NCBI GenBank assembly: GCA_002412705.1
Contig: DHVO01000044.1
Coordinates: 1 to 27,901 of the forward strand
From: Bacteroidales bacterium UBA5206
GTDB lineage: Bacteria > Bacteroidota > Bacteroidia > Bacteroidales > Tenuifilaceae
Direction: 5' to 3'
Length of the DNA stretch: 27,901 nt
Shown here in pieces: positions 7,595 through 14,869 of this stretch. Position 1 is the first letter of the stretch; the number at the start of each line of letters is the position of its first letter. The position numbers and the translations under genes are program-made. Under the pieces are notes generated by a model. It had not been told where the DNA came from. It saw only the letters and a program-made list of their open reading frames with translations, and searched no databases.

Positions 7595-7640
7595 ACCTAA
7601 AATCCTTCGTTGAACCGAAGTTCAACGAAGGATTTTAGGT
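7595..7640 (-). terminator. Perfect 21-bp-arm hairpin with UUCG tetraloop
   Basis: Bases 7595-7615 and 7620-7640 are exact reverse complements around a four-base loop. Read on the minus strand the loop is TTCG closed by a C-G pair, the exceptionally stable C(UUCG)G tetraloop, so the structure most likely works in a minus-strand RNA. It begins about 30 bases after the stop of the two-TM protein gene, the position of a terminator or a 3' end stabiliser. It lacks an obvious trailing T run. Confidence 0.6.
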
Positions 7641-7670
7641 GAGTGGGGCGATGGATATTAATAGGTACTA

Positions 7671-8312
7671 CTATTTTTTTGCTATAATTAATGTTTGCCA
7701 AATAAGTTGCCTGTTAGTAGCCTGTTGAATTTGAATTAGAGCTGTCTGTTGTTGAGAAATACGATTTAGTGCTCGCGTCTGTTGTGACTTCATTTTCTCA
7801 TCTTCATATAAATTTAATGCTTCTTTTAAAGAGTCGGCTCTTTTGTTGGTTATATATTCTTGGATTTTTTCTATTGATTGAATATTTCTGTATTTTTCAG
7901 GTAATACTGAAATATTTTCTACCTCTTCAAATGTGGCTAAAATTATAGAGTTTATTTCATCGATTTCATTTTTTCTTGTTTCAAACCGTTTTCGGATAAG
8001 AGATTTCTCTTTTACTTTCCCCAATCTTCTAAATAAGACTATTGATAAAACTACGAGTCCAATAGGGATTAATATAAATATTGGTTCGTAGTTTTTTAGT
8101 TTCTGTAAACTCGTAGAGGAAACAACAAGGGCAGATATACCTATAATTACTCCTAATAATGTGTACCATACCTCTGTATTGTTTTTTGCTAGCTCTTTTT
8201 GTAAGGAATTAAGTTTTGAATTTGCTTGCAAATTACGTTTAATGATTTCTTTTGTCTGCTCTAGGTTTGCTAGCAGCTCTTGTTTCTTGCTCAGGTTTTC
8301 TACGTTTTCCAT
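7671..8312 (-). CDS. Two-TM coiled-coil protein of unknown function
   Basis: I cannot assign a function. The 213-residue protein starts with a charged helical segment (1-45) likely to form a coiled coil. Two transmembrane helices follow (about 48-68 and 76-94) with a short loop between. A longer cytoplasmic-looking helical tail carries LPEKYRNIQS and NKRADSLKEALNLYEDE. That 'P-x-x-YR ... gRADtLKEAlnlYE' pattern recurs, from memory, in uncharacterised bacterial membrane proteins. The C terminus is rich in Gln. No signal peptide cleavage site is seen. Base usage is AT-rich, like the TIR-like gene upstream and unlike the reductase downstream, which suggests joint acquisition. It could be a membrane effector or partner for the TIR protein, but the 412-base gap between them contains repeats and makes an operon uncertain. 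Confidence 0.75.
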   Translation of the reverse strand: MENVENLSKKQELLANLEQTKEIIKRNLQANSKLNSLQKELAKNNTEVWYTLLGVIIGISALVVSSTSLQKLKNYEPIFILIPIGLVVLSIVLFRRLGKVKEKSLIRKRFETRKNEIDEINSIILATFEEVENISVLPEKYRNIQSIEKIQEYITNKRADSLKEALNLYEDEKMKSQQTRALNRISQQQTALIQIQQATNRQLIWQTLIIAKK

Positions 8313-8517
8313 ATATTCACATTGTATTGTTATTGATGCGTTTTAGAAGCACAATTACAGAGCATACTTACAATAGTGGTCTATATTGACCAAAGTAAAG
8401 GTGAATGTAGTACTAATGCTTGGTGTGCTTACACAAATATAGCGAATATGTGAATGAAAAATTCTTGATCTGTTTATTTTGTTGTGAGTAGCTATTTCTA
8501 GATAAATGTTAGCTCTT

Positions 8518-8550
8518 GTCCCCGTTAGCGCGTATTTGCAATCCGTGTGC
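8518..8550 (-). repeat. REP-like repeat, left copy
   Basis: On the minus strand the core reads CACGGATTGCAAATACGCG followed by CTAACGGGGAC. It aligns with the right copy at 8682-8712 at 24 of 32 columns with one gap, in inverted orientation. The core can fold on itself (CGGATT / AATACG, one mismatch). I recall similar CGGATTGCAAATCCG-type repeats between genes in Bacteroidota, but no search was possible. Confidence 0.6.
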
Positions 8551-8681
8551 ATAAAATCCCCATTGACAGGTTGCTCTACCCCTTCGGAACTAATCTGATA
8601 TGGGAAACTCCTTGGATATTACAACCATTGATCCGCGGTTGATACCGTACAGTTAGTTTGGTGCAAGAGTTGTTAAGTTAC

Positions 8682-8712
8682 CGCACGGAATGCAATTCCG
8701 CGTAGTGGAGAC
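8682..8712 (+). repeat. REP-like repeat, right copy
   Basis: The core CACGGAATGCAATTCCGCG contains a perfect hairpin (CGGAAT-GCA-ATTCCG, 8686-8700). It is inverted relative to the left copy. It ends 12 bases from the stop codon of the TIR-like gene, a typical extragenic REP position. The pair could be a REPIN-like unit or the ends of a small non-autonomous element of about 195 bp. Confidence 0.6.
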
Positions 8713-8724
8713 TTAGTTAATTTG

Positions 8725-9594
8725 TTAAATCACTTTATTCATATCAACACTAAATCCACTGCTTTTTAGTTCTTTTGCTAAGTTTATTTTCCACTCGTTT
8801 TCCATTTGTATGTAAACTACCCCAGATATATCGTTCGGCGTTTCTACATTGCCTTTAACCAGTGCTGAAACATTCTTTCTTCCGATTTTTCCAATAAGAT
8901 AACCGTGCTCAAAAACAACGTTTTGTCTTGCTCTTCCCTTAAGATTGATTTCGTCTCCCTTTTTTGCGCCCATATCACATGGCGTATATAGAACAATGCC
9001 AAAACCGACATTTGTATGGTGCTCAATTTTTTCAATTATAGTTTGACCCAAATTTGCTTGTTCATGTAGTATTATTGGTTCAAACCCTAGTTTCTCAATA
9101 AATCTGGCAACTTCTGTTTTTGTAGAATCATCTTGTCCGTGAACAATGAAAACTTGTGAGGTATTCATGTTTTTGGGGAATGAATGATTGATGTCTATTT
9201 CTTCAGTTGTTGATTTTAATAAATTGGTTTTTTGTACGAGGTTTTTTAAATTATCAATTTTTCTTGAAACCCTATCTTTAAATTCGCGAATTTCTTCTTT
9301 TGCGCTCATAGTCGTACTGAGTTGTCCTATAATGGCTCTTGCAGTCGCCTTATAGTTTCGATGATATTCGTTATGTGGATTATTAAATGATTGTTTTAGT
9401 AGTTCAAGATTGTAATCATGCCATGACGAATAATTTCTTTTCAGTGTCTGAAAGTCGTTTTTGTTTTTGATACTTGCATTAAGGATATTTTCTCCTAACG
9501 CGATTCTTTCTTCAAGGTCTTTGATAAAATCAGATTTTGATTTTATCAAAGATGAGTGATCACTTACTGTTGGGTTTGAAGTATTATTTGCCAT
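8725..9594 (-). CDS. TIR-like domain nucleotide-binding protein (COG4271 / Cap12-type), candidate NADase
   Basis: A 289-residue protein. Residues 1-140 are predicted helical and charged, with no recognised domain. Residues 146-289 match the TIR-like family PF10137 well: QVFIVHGQDDSTKTEVARFI (147-166), EKLGFEPIILHEQANLGQTI (167-186), VGFGIVLYTPCDMGA (196-210), RARQNVVFEHGYLIGKIGR (221-239), then GVVYIQMENEWKINLAKELK. The Glu in NVVFEHGY (E229) is the likely catalytic residue, by inference from TIR NADases. Members of this family act in CBASS and Pycsar as nucleotide-triggered NADases that stop phage growth, but many stand alone like this one; no cyclase of CD-NTase type is nearby. A perfect hairpin (9519-9551) lies in codons 15-25. 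The AT-rich base use and flanking repeats suggest an acquired gene. Confidence 0.88.
   Translation of the reverse strand: MANNTSNPTVSDHSSLIKSKSDFIKDLEERIALGENILNASIKNKNDFQTLKRNYSSWHDYNLELLKQSFNNPHNEYHRNYKATARAIIGQLSTTMSAKEEIREFKDRVSRKIDNLKNLVQKTNLLKSTTEEIDINHSFPKNMNTSQVFIVHGQDDSTKTEVARFIEKLGFEPIILHEQANLGQTIIEKIEHHTNVGFGIVLYTPCDMGAKKGDEINLKGRARQNVVFEHGYLIGKIGRKNVSALVKGNVETPNDISGVVYIQMENEWKINLAKELKSSGFSVDMNKVI
9519..9551 (-). repeat. Perfect 14-bp-arm hairpin inside the 5' coding region of the TIR-like gene
   Basis: Bases 9519-9532 and 9538-9551 are exact reverse complements around a five-base loop. On the mRNA the hairpin starts about 43 bases after the A of the ATG. The protein segment it encodes, IKSKSDFIK, is itself nearly symmetric. 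Confidence 0.7.
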
Positions 9595-9698
9595 GTATAT
9601 ATTATTAATATAAATAATGTAGATTTATGGAAGGTGATTTCAAATACTAGATTAATTAAAATTTATCAGTTTCATGGAATTTGTTTTGCACCAAGAAC

Positions 9699-10190
9699 CT
9701 ACTCAAAAATCTTATCGGTATTCACAAAGTTAAAGGGTAGTAAGAATGCGGAGTTCTCTATTACAATGGACTTCTCGGAGCCGGTAAGTATAATTCTCAT
9801 GGGCTTTTTGCCAATGTGCTGAGTCTCTATCATCACCTGTCGGCAGGCACCACAGGGCGATACAGGCGATTTGGTTTGCTCCCCTTCAAAGCAAGCGCTT
9901 ACCGCTAGGCACTTTACTGGTACTCCAGGGTACTTTGCTCCTGCGTAGAACAGCGCAACGCGCTCGGCGCATAGCCCCGATGGGTAGGCGCCATTCTCCT
10001 GATTGCTGCCAAGTATAACCTCGCCGTTTTCTAGTAGCGCAGCTGCGCCAACCTTAAACTTGGAGTATGGTGAGTAGCTGGTTTTTAACGCCTCAAGCGA
10101 TTGGTTTACAAGGTTCTGCTCTTCGTCGCTTAGCTCGGTAATAGTAGATATTTCGGTGTACTTAAAGTTATACTCTTTGTGGTTTTTCAT
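9699..10190 (-). CDS. cdd: Cytidine deaminase
   Basis: This zinc enzyme hydrolyses cytidine and deoxycytidine to uridine and deoxyuridine in pyrimidine salvage. With the start at 10190 (MKNHKEYNF) the protein has 163 residues, the usual size of the Bacteroidota enzyme. An upstream in-frame ATG at 10214 would add eight residues with no family support. SYSPYSKFKVGAAAL is the substrate-binding N-terminal motif, GLCAERVAL supplies the first zinc Cys (C74) and the catalytic Glu (E76), and SPCGACRQVM supplies C113 and C116. It is transcribed away from the glucosaminidase gene, and a TACTTTTG box lies about 95 bases upstream. No neighbour shares its pathway. Confidence 0.95.
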   Translation of the reverse strand: MKNHKEYNFKYTEISTITELSDEEQNLVNQSLEALKTSYSPYSKFKVGAAALLENGEVILGSNQENGAYPSGLCAERVALFYAGAKYPGVPVKCLAVSACFEGEQTKSPVSPCGACRQVMIETQHIGKKPMRIILTGSEKSIVIENSAFLLPFNFVNTDKIFE

Positions 10191-10284
10191 TGTATGCCAT
10201 TTTGGTTGTAACAACCACCCTCTTGGGTGCTTTTTCTTGATTGTAAAAAAAGGCTAATCCCCGCAATATAGTAAGTACGGGTGC

Positions 10285-10292
10285 CAAAAGTA
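10285..10292 (-). promoter_or_regulatory. Candidate -7 box for cytidine deaminase
   Basis: The minus strand reads TACTTTTG, an exact TAnnTTTG match, giving a leader of about 85 bases before the ATG at 10190. A TTG at the expected spacing is not evident. Confidence 0.45.
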
Positions 10293-10366
10293 CAAATTTG
10301 CTTTGATTTAACGAATACCAAAACCATGCGTTTGCTCCTATAATTACCTTTTGTCGCTATTATGTA

Positions 10367-10374
10367 TATTTTTG
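10367..10374 (+). promoter_or_regulatory. Candidate -7 box for the glucosaminidase
   Basis: TATTTTTG matches TAnnTTTG exactly. It lies over the upstream in-frame ATG at 10362, so that ATG cannot be on the transcript; the start at 10395 fits with a leader of about 14 bases. The -33 box is unclear. Confidence 0.5.
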
Positions 10375-10394
10375 TAGGCAAAGTTTGGGTTATT

Positions 10395-11342
10395 ATGATT
10401 AGGAGATTCGCTTTAGTTCTACTTATAGCATTGGTGCACTACGTATCGGTAGCGCAATCGGGAAAGTTGTCGCGTTCCCAGTACATTGAACAGTACAAGG
10501 GGTTGGCAATTAAACAGATGAAAGAGTATGGTGTGCCTGCAAGCATTATCCTTGCTCAGGGTATGCTGGAGAGCGACAACGGCAATAGCACGCTTGCCGT
10601 TAAGGCCAACAATCATTTTGGTATAAAGTGCCATAAGAGCTGGAGCGGCCCCAAGATTTACCACGACGACGATAAGCGGGGCGAGTGCTTCCGTAAGTAC
10701 AAGTCGCCCGAGAAATCGTTTCACGACCACTCCGAGTTCCTTAGGGGGAGTAAGCGGTACGCTTTCCTGTTTGAGTTGGAACCAACCGACTATAAGGGCT
10801 GGGCAAAGGGGCTAAAAAAGGCTGGTTATGCCACTAACTCAAAATATGCCGAGCTGCTTATTAAGATTATCGAGGATAATAAGCTGTACCTGTTCGATCG
10901 TGGTGTTGACATTAAAATTGCTCCTCCCGATAGGGAGATTGGCAAACTTGCCGATGATGGTTTTACCATAGATATTTACAAGCAGCGTCCTGTGTACGTG
11001 CGCAATAGAATTAAGTACATAAAGGTGAAGTCTGGCGATACCTATGCATCGTTAACCAAAGAGCTGGAGCTTATGCCTTGGCAGCTGGCAACCTACAACG
11101 ATATAGAGAAAACCGCTAAGTTGCAAGAGGGCTTGGAACTATACATTCAACCCAAGCGTCGCAAGGCAGAGCGTAACAACTCTGTGCATGTGGTAGAGGA
11201 GGGGGAAACCATGTGGAGTATAAGCCAGCAGTATGGCGTTAAAATGTCGTCGCTGTACAGCAAAAATCGCATGGATAAGGGCGAAGAGCCTGAGGTTGGA
11301 CAGGTAATTAACTTGCGTAAGCGCAAGCCTAAGGATAAGTAA
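10395..11342 (+). CDS. Secreted glucosaminidase (FlgJ/GH73-type) with LysM domains
   Basis: A predicted peptidoglycan hydrolase of 315 residues, exported to the periplasm or cell surface. The start at 10395 yields a clean signal peptide (MIRRFALVLLIALVHYVSVAQ). The glucosaminidase domain follows, with the catalytic Glu in LAQGMLESDNGNSTLA (E59), NNHFGIKCHKSW and a YKSPEKSFHDHSEFL block typical of the family. Two LysM repeats lie toward the C terminus: one weak (IKVKSGDTYASLTKELEL, about 208-250) and one clear (VVEEGETMWSISQQYGVKM, about 262-306); LysM binds N-acetylglucosamine chains. The C terminus is very basic. It is a single-gene unit ending in a strong bidirectional terminator. Its role is presumably cell-wall remodelling or daughter-cell separation. 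Confidence 0.93.
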   Translation: MIRRFALVLLIALVHYVSVAQSGKLSRSQYIEQYKGLAIKQMKEYGVPASIILAQGMLESDNGNSTLAVKANNHFGIKCHKSWSGPKIYHDDDKRGECFRKYKSPEKSFHDHSEFLRGSKRYAFLFELEPTDYKGWAKGLKKAGYATNSKYAELLIKIIEDNKLYLFDRGVDIKIAPPDREIGKLADDGFTIDIYKQRPVYVRNRIKYIKVKSGDTYASLTKELELMPWQLATYNDIEKTAKLQEGLELYIQPKRRKAERNNSVHVVEEGETMWSISQQYGVKMSSLYSKNRMDKGEEPEVGQVINLRKRKPKDK

Positions 11343-11352
11343 AAAACGAAAT

Positions 11353-11384
11353 GAAAACGGGACAATTGATGTTGTCCCGTTTTC
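11353..11384. terminator. Bidirectional terminator between glucosaminidase and fmt
   Basis: A perfect 13-bp stem (11353-11365 with 11372-11384) with a six-base loop has A-rich and T-rich flanks. It lies between two convergent genes, 10 bases after each stop codon. Confidence 0.85.
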
Positions 11385-11394
11385 TTTTGGTGTT

Positions 11395-12348
11395 CTATAA
11401 AAATCTTTTTGGAAGGTTGCTTTGCATTCCCCTAAGCAAATCGGGGGTAGCCATAGATTTTTTACCGGGAAGCTGCAGCTGTAGAATCTCAACGCACGAG
11501 TCGTTGCACGATACTATGAGCCTATCCTTATCAATAGTGATGCTGCCAATATCGCTATGCTTATACGATTCAGCAAGTGCGGTTAGCTGAATTTTGGCAG
11601 AAACAATGGTTCCATCGGTAAGCTCTAAATCGCTCCATGCGCCAGGATATGGGCTAAGCCCTCTTATGTGGTTGTGCACGCTAAGCGCGCTGTTAGCCCA
11701 TACAATTTTACAGGTTTCCCTAAAGATTTTGGGTGCAGACTTAAGCTCTATGCTAGAGGGCTGCGGTGTTGGTGTTATAGATTTACTGGCTAACGCCTTA
11801 ATGGTTTTAACCGTGAGCGATGCACCAACAACCATTAGCTTATCATGTAGCTGTCCGGCAGTATCGTTAATGTCAATATCAACCTTTTCGCTAAGCAGGA
11901 TGTTACCAGTGTCAATCTGCTCATCAATAAGGAAGGTTGTTACGCCCGAAACCTTTTCGCCATTAATTACAGCCCAGTTAATGGGCGCTGCACCGCGGTA
12001 TTGGGGCAGGAGCGAGGCGTGCAGGTTAAATGTGCCCAGCGTGGGGAGGCTCCAAACCTCCTTTGGCAGCATTCTGAATGCTACAACCACAGCAATATCT
12101 GGCGAAAGGCTCTTTAGCTCCTCCGTAAATGCTGGGTCTCTTAGCTTTTCGGGCTGAAGCACCTTAATGCCCTGCTCTATTGCATACCGTTTTACGGGCG
12201 ACTCCTGTAGCTTTAACCCTCGTCCAGCTGGTTTATCGGGAACAGTAACTACCCCAACAACATTGAAGCCATCGTTAACGATGGCTTTCAATGGCTCCAC
12301 AGCAAAATCGGGAGTTCCCATGTATATTATTCGAGGTGAACCTTGCAT
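11395..12348 (-). CDS. fmt: Methionyl-tRNA formyltransferase
   Basis: The enzyme formylates Met on initiator tRNA using 10-formyl-tetrahydrofolate, allowing translation initiation. The 317-residue length fits the family. MGTPDFAVEPL (10-20) is the typical N terminus. The folate-binding catalytic triad is seen as N108 and H110 in FNLHASLLPQYRGAAPINWA and D146 in IDEQIDTGN. The C-terminal OB-fold begins near VHNHIRGLSPYPGAW, the segment that contacts tRNA. It follows ribBA by 89 bases on the same strand; that gap holds short TAAA/CTAG-type repeats and could contain a separate promoter. It converges on the glucosaminidase gene. Confidence 0.97.
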   Translation of the reverse strand: MQGSPRIIYMGTPDFAVEPLKAIVNDGFNVVGVVTVPDKPAGRGLKLQESPVKRYAIEQGIKVLQPEKLRDPAFTEELKSLSPDIAVVVAFRMLPKEVWSLPTLGTFNLHASLLPQYRGAAPINWAVINGEKVSGVTTFLIDEQIDTGNILLSEKVDIDINDTAGQLHDKLMVVGASLTVKTIKALASKSITPTPQPSSIELKSAPKIFRETCKIVWANSALSVHNHIRGLSPYPGAWSDLELTDGTIVSAKIQLTALAESYKHSDIGSITIDKDRLIVSCNDSCVEILQLQLPGKKSMATPDLLRGMQSNLPKRFL

Positions 12349-12437
12349 TGGAAATACAGATTATAGATTTTAGACGTTAGATGCTAGACGTATTCCCGAC
12401 TAAACAACAAACACTAAACACTTAGTACTAAATACAC
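12349..12437. repeat. Short tandem-like heptamers between ribBA and fmt
   Basis: The 89-base gap contains TTAGACG-TTAGATG-CTAGACG (about 12370-12390) and then repeated AACACTAAACAC-like units. Such degenerate short repeats are common, from memory, between Bacteroidota genes. No clear function is seen. Confidence 0.45.
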
Positions 12438-13679
12438 CTACTTGGGTTTCATAAGTATAAGGTGCCCCATCTTATCGCGTTTAGTTTGTAGGTAAAACTC
12501 GTTGAATGGGGTTGGAGCAATCTCTAGGGCTACGTTTTCGGTTATCTCTAAGCCGTATCCTTCAAGACCTTTTCTCTTAACCGGATTGTTGGTTATTAGG
12601 CGCATTTTACGCACGCCAATCTCCCTTAGTATGTTTGCGCCTACACCGTAATCGCGCTCGTCGGCATCAAAACCCAGCTCAACGTTAGCCTCAACGGTGT
12701 CTAAACCCTCTTCCTGAAGTTTGTAGGCGTGCATCTTGTTAAATAGGCCAATGCCACGTCCTTCCTGGTTAAGGTAAACAATTACGCCTTTGCCTTCCTG
12801 GTCAACCATTTCCATTGCCTTGTGTAGCTGTGGTCCACAATCGCAGCGGTGCGACCCGAATATGTCGCCAGTTGCACACGATGAGTGTACCCTAACAAGA
12901 ATGGGCTCTTCGTTGGTCCACTCGCCTTTAATTAGGGCAACGTGCTCAAGTCCGTTGGATTTTTGACGGAAAGGGATAAGCTCAAAGGTGCCGTATGCTG
13001 TAGGCATTTTCACCCTTTCACCGCGTTCAACAAGGCTTTCGCATTTAAGCCTGTAGGCAATTAGATCCTGAATGGAGATTATCTTAAGGTCAAACTTCTT
13101 TGCTATTTCCAGTAGTTCTGGTAGGCGAGCCATGGTGCCATCTTCGTTCATAATTTCAACTAGCGCACCACCAGCGTTTAGGCCAGCAAGCTTGGTTAGG
13201 TCAACAACGGCTTCGGTGTGTCCTGCACGCCTTAGCACGCCCTTTTCCCTAGCCTTAAGTGGGAAAATGTGTCCCGGACGGGCAAGGTCTTCAGGTTTTG
13301 TGTTGGGATCAACAAGTGCCTTAATAGTTTTAGCTCTATCCGATGCTGATATGCCCGTAGTGCATCCTTGCCCAATTAGGTCAACGGAAACAGTGAAGGG
13401 TGTTTGGTGAAGCGCCGTGTTGGTGCCTACCATTAGCTCAAGGTCTAGCTCTTTACACCGCTCCTCGGGAAGTGGAGTGCAAATTAACCCGCGGCCATAT
13501 CGAGCCATAAAATTCACAATTTCTGGGGTTATGAGCTCGGCAGCAACAACGAAATCGCCTTCGTTCTCACGGTCTTCATCATCAACAACGATAATTACTT
13601 TCCCCTTTTTAATATCCTCAATAGCCTCCTCTATGGTGTTGAGCTGGCTACTGGTTCCTTTTTGTTGGTTGCCACACAT
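12438..13679 (-). CDS. ribBA: Bifunctional 3,4-dihydroxy-2-butanone-4-phosphate synthase / GTP cyclohydrolase II
   Basis: This enzyme makes both early riboflavin precursors: DHBP from ribulose 5-phosphate and the pyrimidine intermediate from GTP. The 413 residues split into a RibB half (1-210), with the acidic metal-binding stretch DDEDRENEGD (33-42) and RAGHTEAVVDL (151-161), and a RibA half (215-400). The RibA half has the zinc cysteines C268, C279 and C281 in SSCATGDIFGSHRCDCG, plus LNQEGRGIGL. Key residues for both activities are present, so it is likely fully bifunctional. The ATG at 13679 lies inside the 3' end of the glycosyltransferase gene (32-base overlap); the N-terminal NTIEEAIEDIKKGK matches the family start, so translational coupling is likely. 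No FMN riboswitch is seen. Confidence 0.97.
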   Translation of the reverse strand: MCGNQQKGTSSQLNTIEEAIEDIKKGKVIIVVDDEDRENEGDFVVAAELITPEIVNFMARYGRGLICTPLPEERCKELDLELMVGTNTALHQTPFTVSVDLIGQGCTTGISASDRAKTIKALVDPNTKPEDLARPGHIFPLKAREKGVLRRAGHTEAVVDLTKLAGLNAGGALVEIMNEDGTMARLPELLEIAKKFDLKIISIQDLIAYRLKCESLVERGERVKMPTAYGTFELIPFRQKSNGLEHVALIKGEWTNEEPILVRVHSSCATGDIFGSHRCDCGPQLHKAMEMVDQEGKGVIVYLNQEGRGIGLFNKMHAYKLQEEGLDTVEANVELGFDADERDYGVGANILREIGVRKMRLITNNPVKRKGLEGYGLEITENVALEIAPTPFNEFYLQTKRDKMGHLILMKPK

Positions 13680-14811
13680 TGGAATTTACTCCTTTTAAGT
13701 ATTTGAAGAATCCCACCATCAGGGCTAGGTTCATGCCGTAAAAGTGGGTTACAAAACGTACAAAGATAATATGAATGTTACACTTCTTTAGCAAAAAGTC
13801 GAAAAGCGGTACTAGGAAACTGCCGCTTAGCGCCCAAAAAATTGTTGCGTAAATGGGATGCTCTTTTATAAGTATAAGAGCTAATACCCAACAAGCAACT
13901 ATTATAAATGGGCCAAACCATCGTATTATTTTGTGCGATACAAAGCTAAATGCTAGGCCTGTAAAGGGAGGCCACAGCAAATGGGTAAACGTAAAAAGGT
14001 TTTGGAAGTTTCCTATGGAGATTCTTGTTTTGCGCTTAAACTCCTCCTTTATTTGGTTCGATACATCCTCTTTAACAATGGCATCCAGTGCGTTAATGGA
14101 TTTGTAGCCCTGTTCAAGTACTTTCATGTTGATGTAGAAGTCGTCCATAAAGTAGTTGGTAGGTACCTTCGAGTAGCATTTTTTCCTAATGGCAAAGCAT
14201 CCACCAAAGGGGCCCATCATGGTTCCCCAAACCTTTCCTTCGCGGTGTTTAATTCCAACTTCACGAGTAATATATTGGCTTTCCTGTGTAGATATACCCT
14301 CTTTTTTTATCCCTGTGTTGGTCATTTGTGAATCCACAAGACCAATTTGGGGATCTTTAAAGGGTTTTACCATCTCCTCAAGGGTGGTGGGGCATAGCAT
14401 TACGTTAGCATCGGTGGAAATTATAATATCCCCCTTGGTGCAGTCGAGCAGCTGGTTCATTATATTGGCCTTGCCTTGCCGCTGAGTAAATGCCTTGTAG
14501 CTTAACGACGGGTACTGCTTAGCCTTTTCTGCTAGTATCTGATTGGTTTTATCGGTGGAGCAGTCGCTACCAACAAAAACCTCTATTTTGCTGGTTGGGT
14601 AAGTGGTATTGTAAATTGAATCTATTTTTTGCCCAATAACATTTTCCTCGTTGTGGGCGGCCATTATGATGCTAATGCTTGGGTATTCCTGTTGCGAGAA
14701 GTGCTGCTCTTTGGTTCTTGCGGCAAAAAGTACCAGCACTCTTAGTAGAAGCGGATAGAATATGTACGAGTGAAGTATTGTGAGTGCTAATATCCAAAAG
14801 ACTATTTCCAC
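13648..14811 (-). CDS. Membrane glycosyltransferase, family 2
   Basis: A GT2 enzyme of 387 residues that transfers a nucleotide-sugar residue to an envelope glycan or lipid; the substrate is not predictable. An N-terminal membrane helix (about 3-29) precedes the GT-A domain: SIIMAAHNEENVIGQKI (47-63), VGSDCSTDKT (80-89), DIIISTDANVML (128-139, the DxD-like metal site) and YFMDDFYINMKVLEQGYK (220-237). A basic KRKTRISIGNFQN stretch (259-271) takes the place of the usual QxxRW motif. Several membrane helices follow between about 280 and 375. It overlaps ribBA by 32 bases and follows the GT4 gene by 58 bases on the same strand, so the three form one unit. Confidence 0.9.
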   Translation of the reverse strand: MEIVFWILALTILHSYIFYPLLLRVLVLFAARTKEQHFSQQEYPSISIIMAAHNEENVIGQKIDSIYNTTYPTSKIEVFVGSDCSTDKTNQILAEKAKQYPSLSYKAFTQRQGKANIMNQLLDCTKGDIIISTDANVMLCPTTLEEMVKPFKDPQIGLVDSQMTNTGIKKEGISTQESQYITREVGIKHREGKVWGTMMGPFGGCFAIRKKCYSKVPTNYFMDDFYINMKVLEQGYKSINALDAIVKEDVSNQIKEEFKRKTRISIGNFQNLFTFTHLLWPPFTGLAFSFVSHKIIRWFGPFIIVACWVLALILIKEHPIYATIFWALSGSFLVPLFDFLLKKCNIHIIFVRFVTHFYGMNLALMVGFFKYLKGVNSNVWQPTKRNQ

Positions 14812-14869
14812 GTTATGCAGGGTTCTCTGTTTTGTGTTGCAAAGGTAAAATAATATTGGTGGTTTACGG

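Larger units (their letters stand above)
7344..7670. other. Intergenic region upstream of the reductase
   Basis: Apart from the promoter box at 7372-7379 and the long hairpin at 7595-7640, this 327-base stretch has no credible ORF or recognisable RNA. A TACATTTG on the plus strand near 7490 has no gene downstream of it. Confidence 0.5.
8313..8724. other. AT-rich gap holding inverted REP-like repeats
   Basis: This 412-base gap lies between the TIR-like and two-TM genes. It contains the two inverted repeat copies listed separately (8518-8550 and 8682-8712). The 130 bases between them have no ORF; the remaining left part (8313-8517) shows nothing recognisable beyond AT-rich sequence. Confidence 0.5.

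Noticed and set aside
8355..8552. 65-codon minus-strand frame in the TIR/two-TM gap
   Set aside because: No motif, no start signal, and it runs through the REP-like repeat.
8725..9594. CBASS or Pycsar operon around the TIR-like gene
   Set aside because: No CD-NTase or Pycsar cyclase lies nearby; the class III cyclase at 2714 is 4 kb away, convergently placed, and has a PAS/receiver architecture.
10362..10394. Upstream ATG extending the glucosaminidase
   Set aside because: It overlaps the -7 promoter box and would bury the signal peptide; 10395 is better.
11594..12157. Long plus-strand open frame (187 codons) opposite fmt
   Set aside because: fmt on the minus strand has full family motifs; the opposite frame shows no domain and is Ser-rich in the way antisense frames often are.
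13680..13720. FMN riboswitch upstream of ribBA
   Set aside because: ribBA begins inside the glycosyltransferase gene, and no RFN-type conserved sequence is seen.
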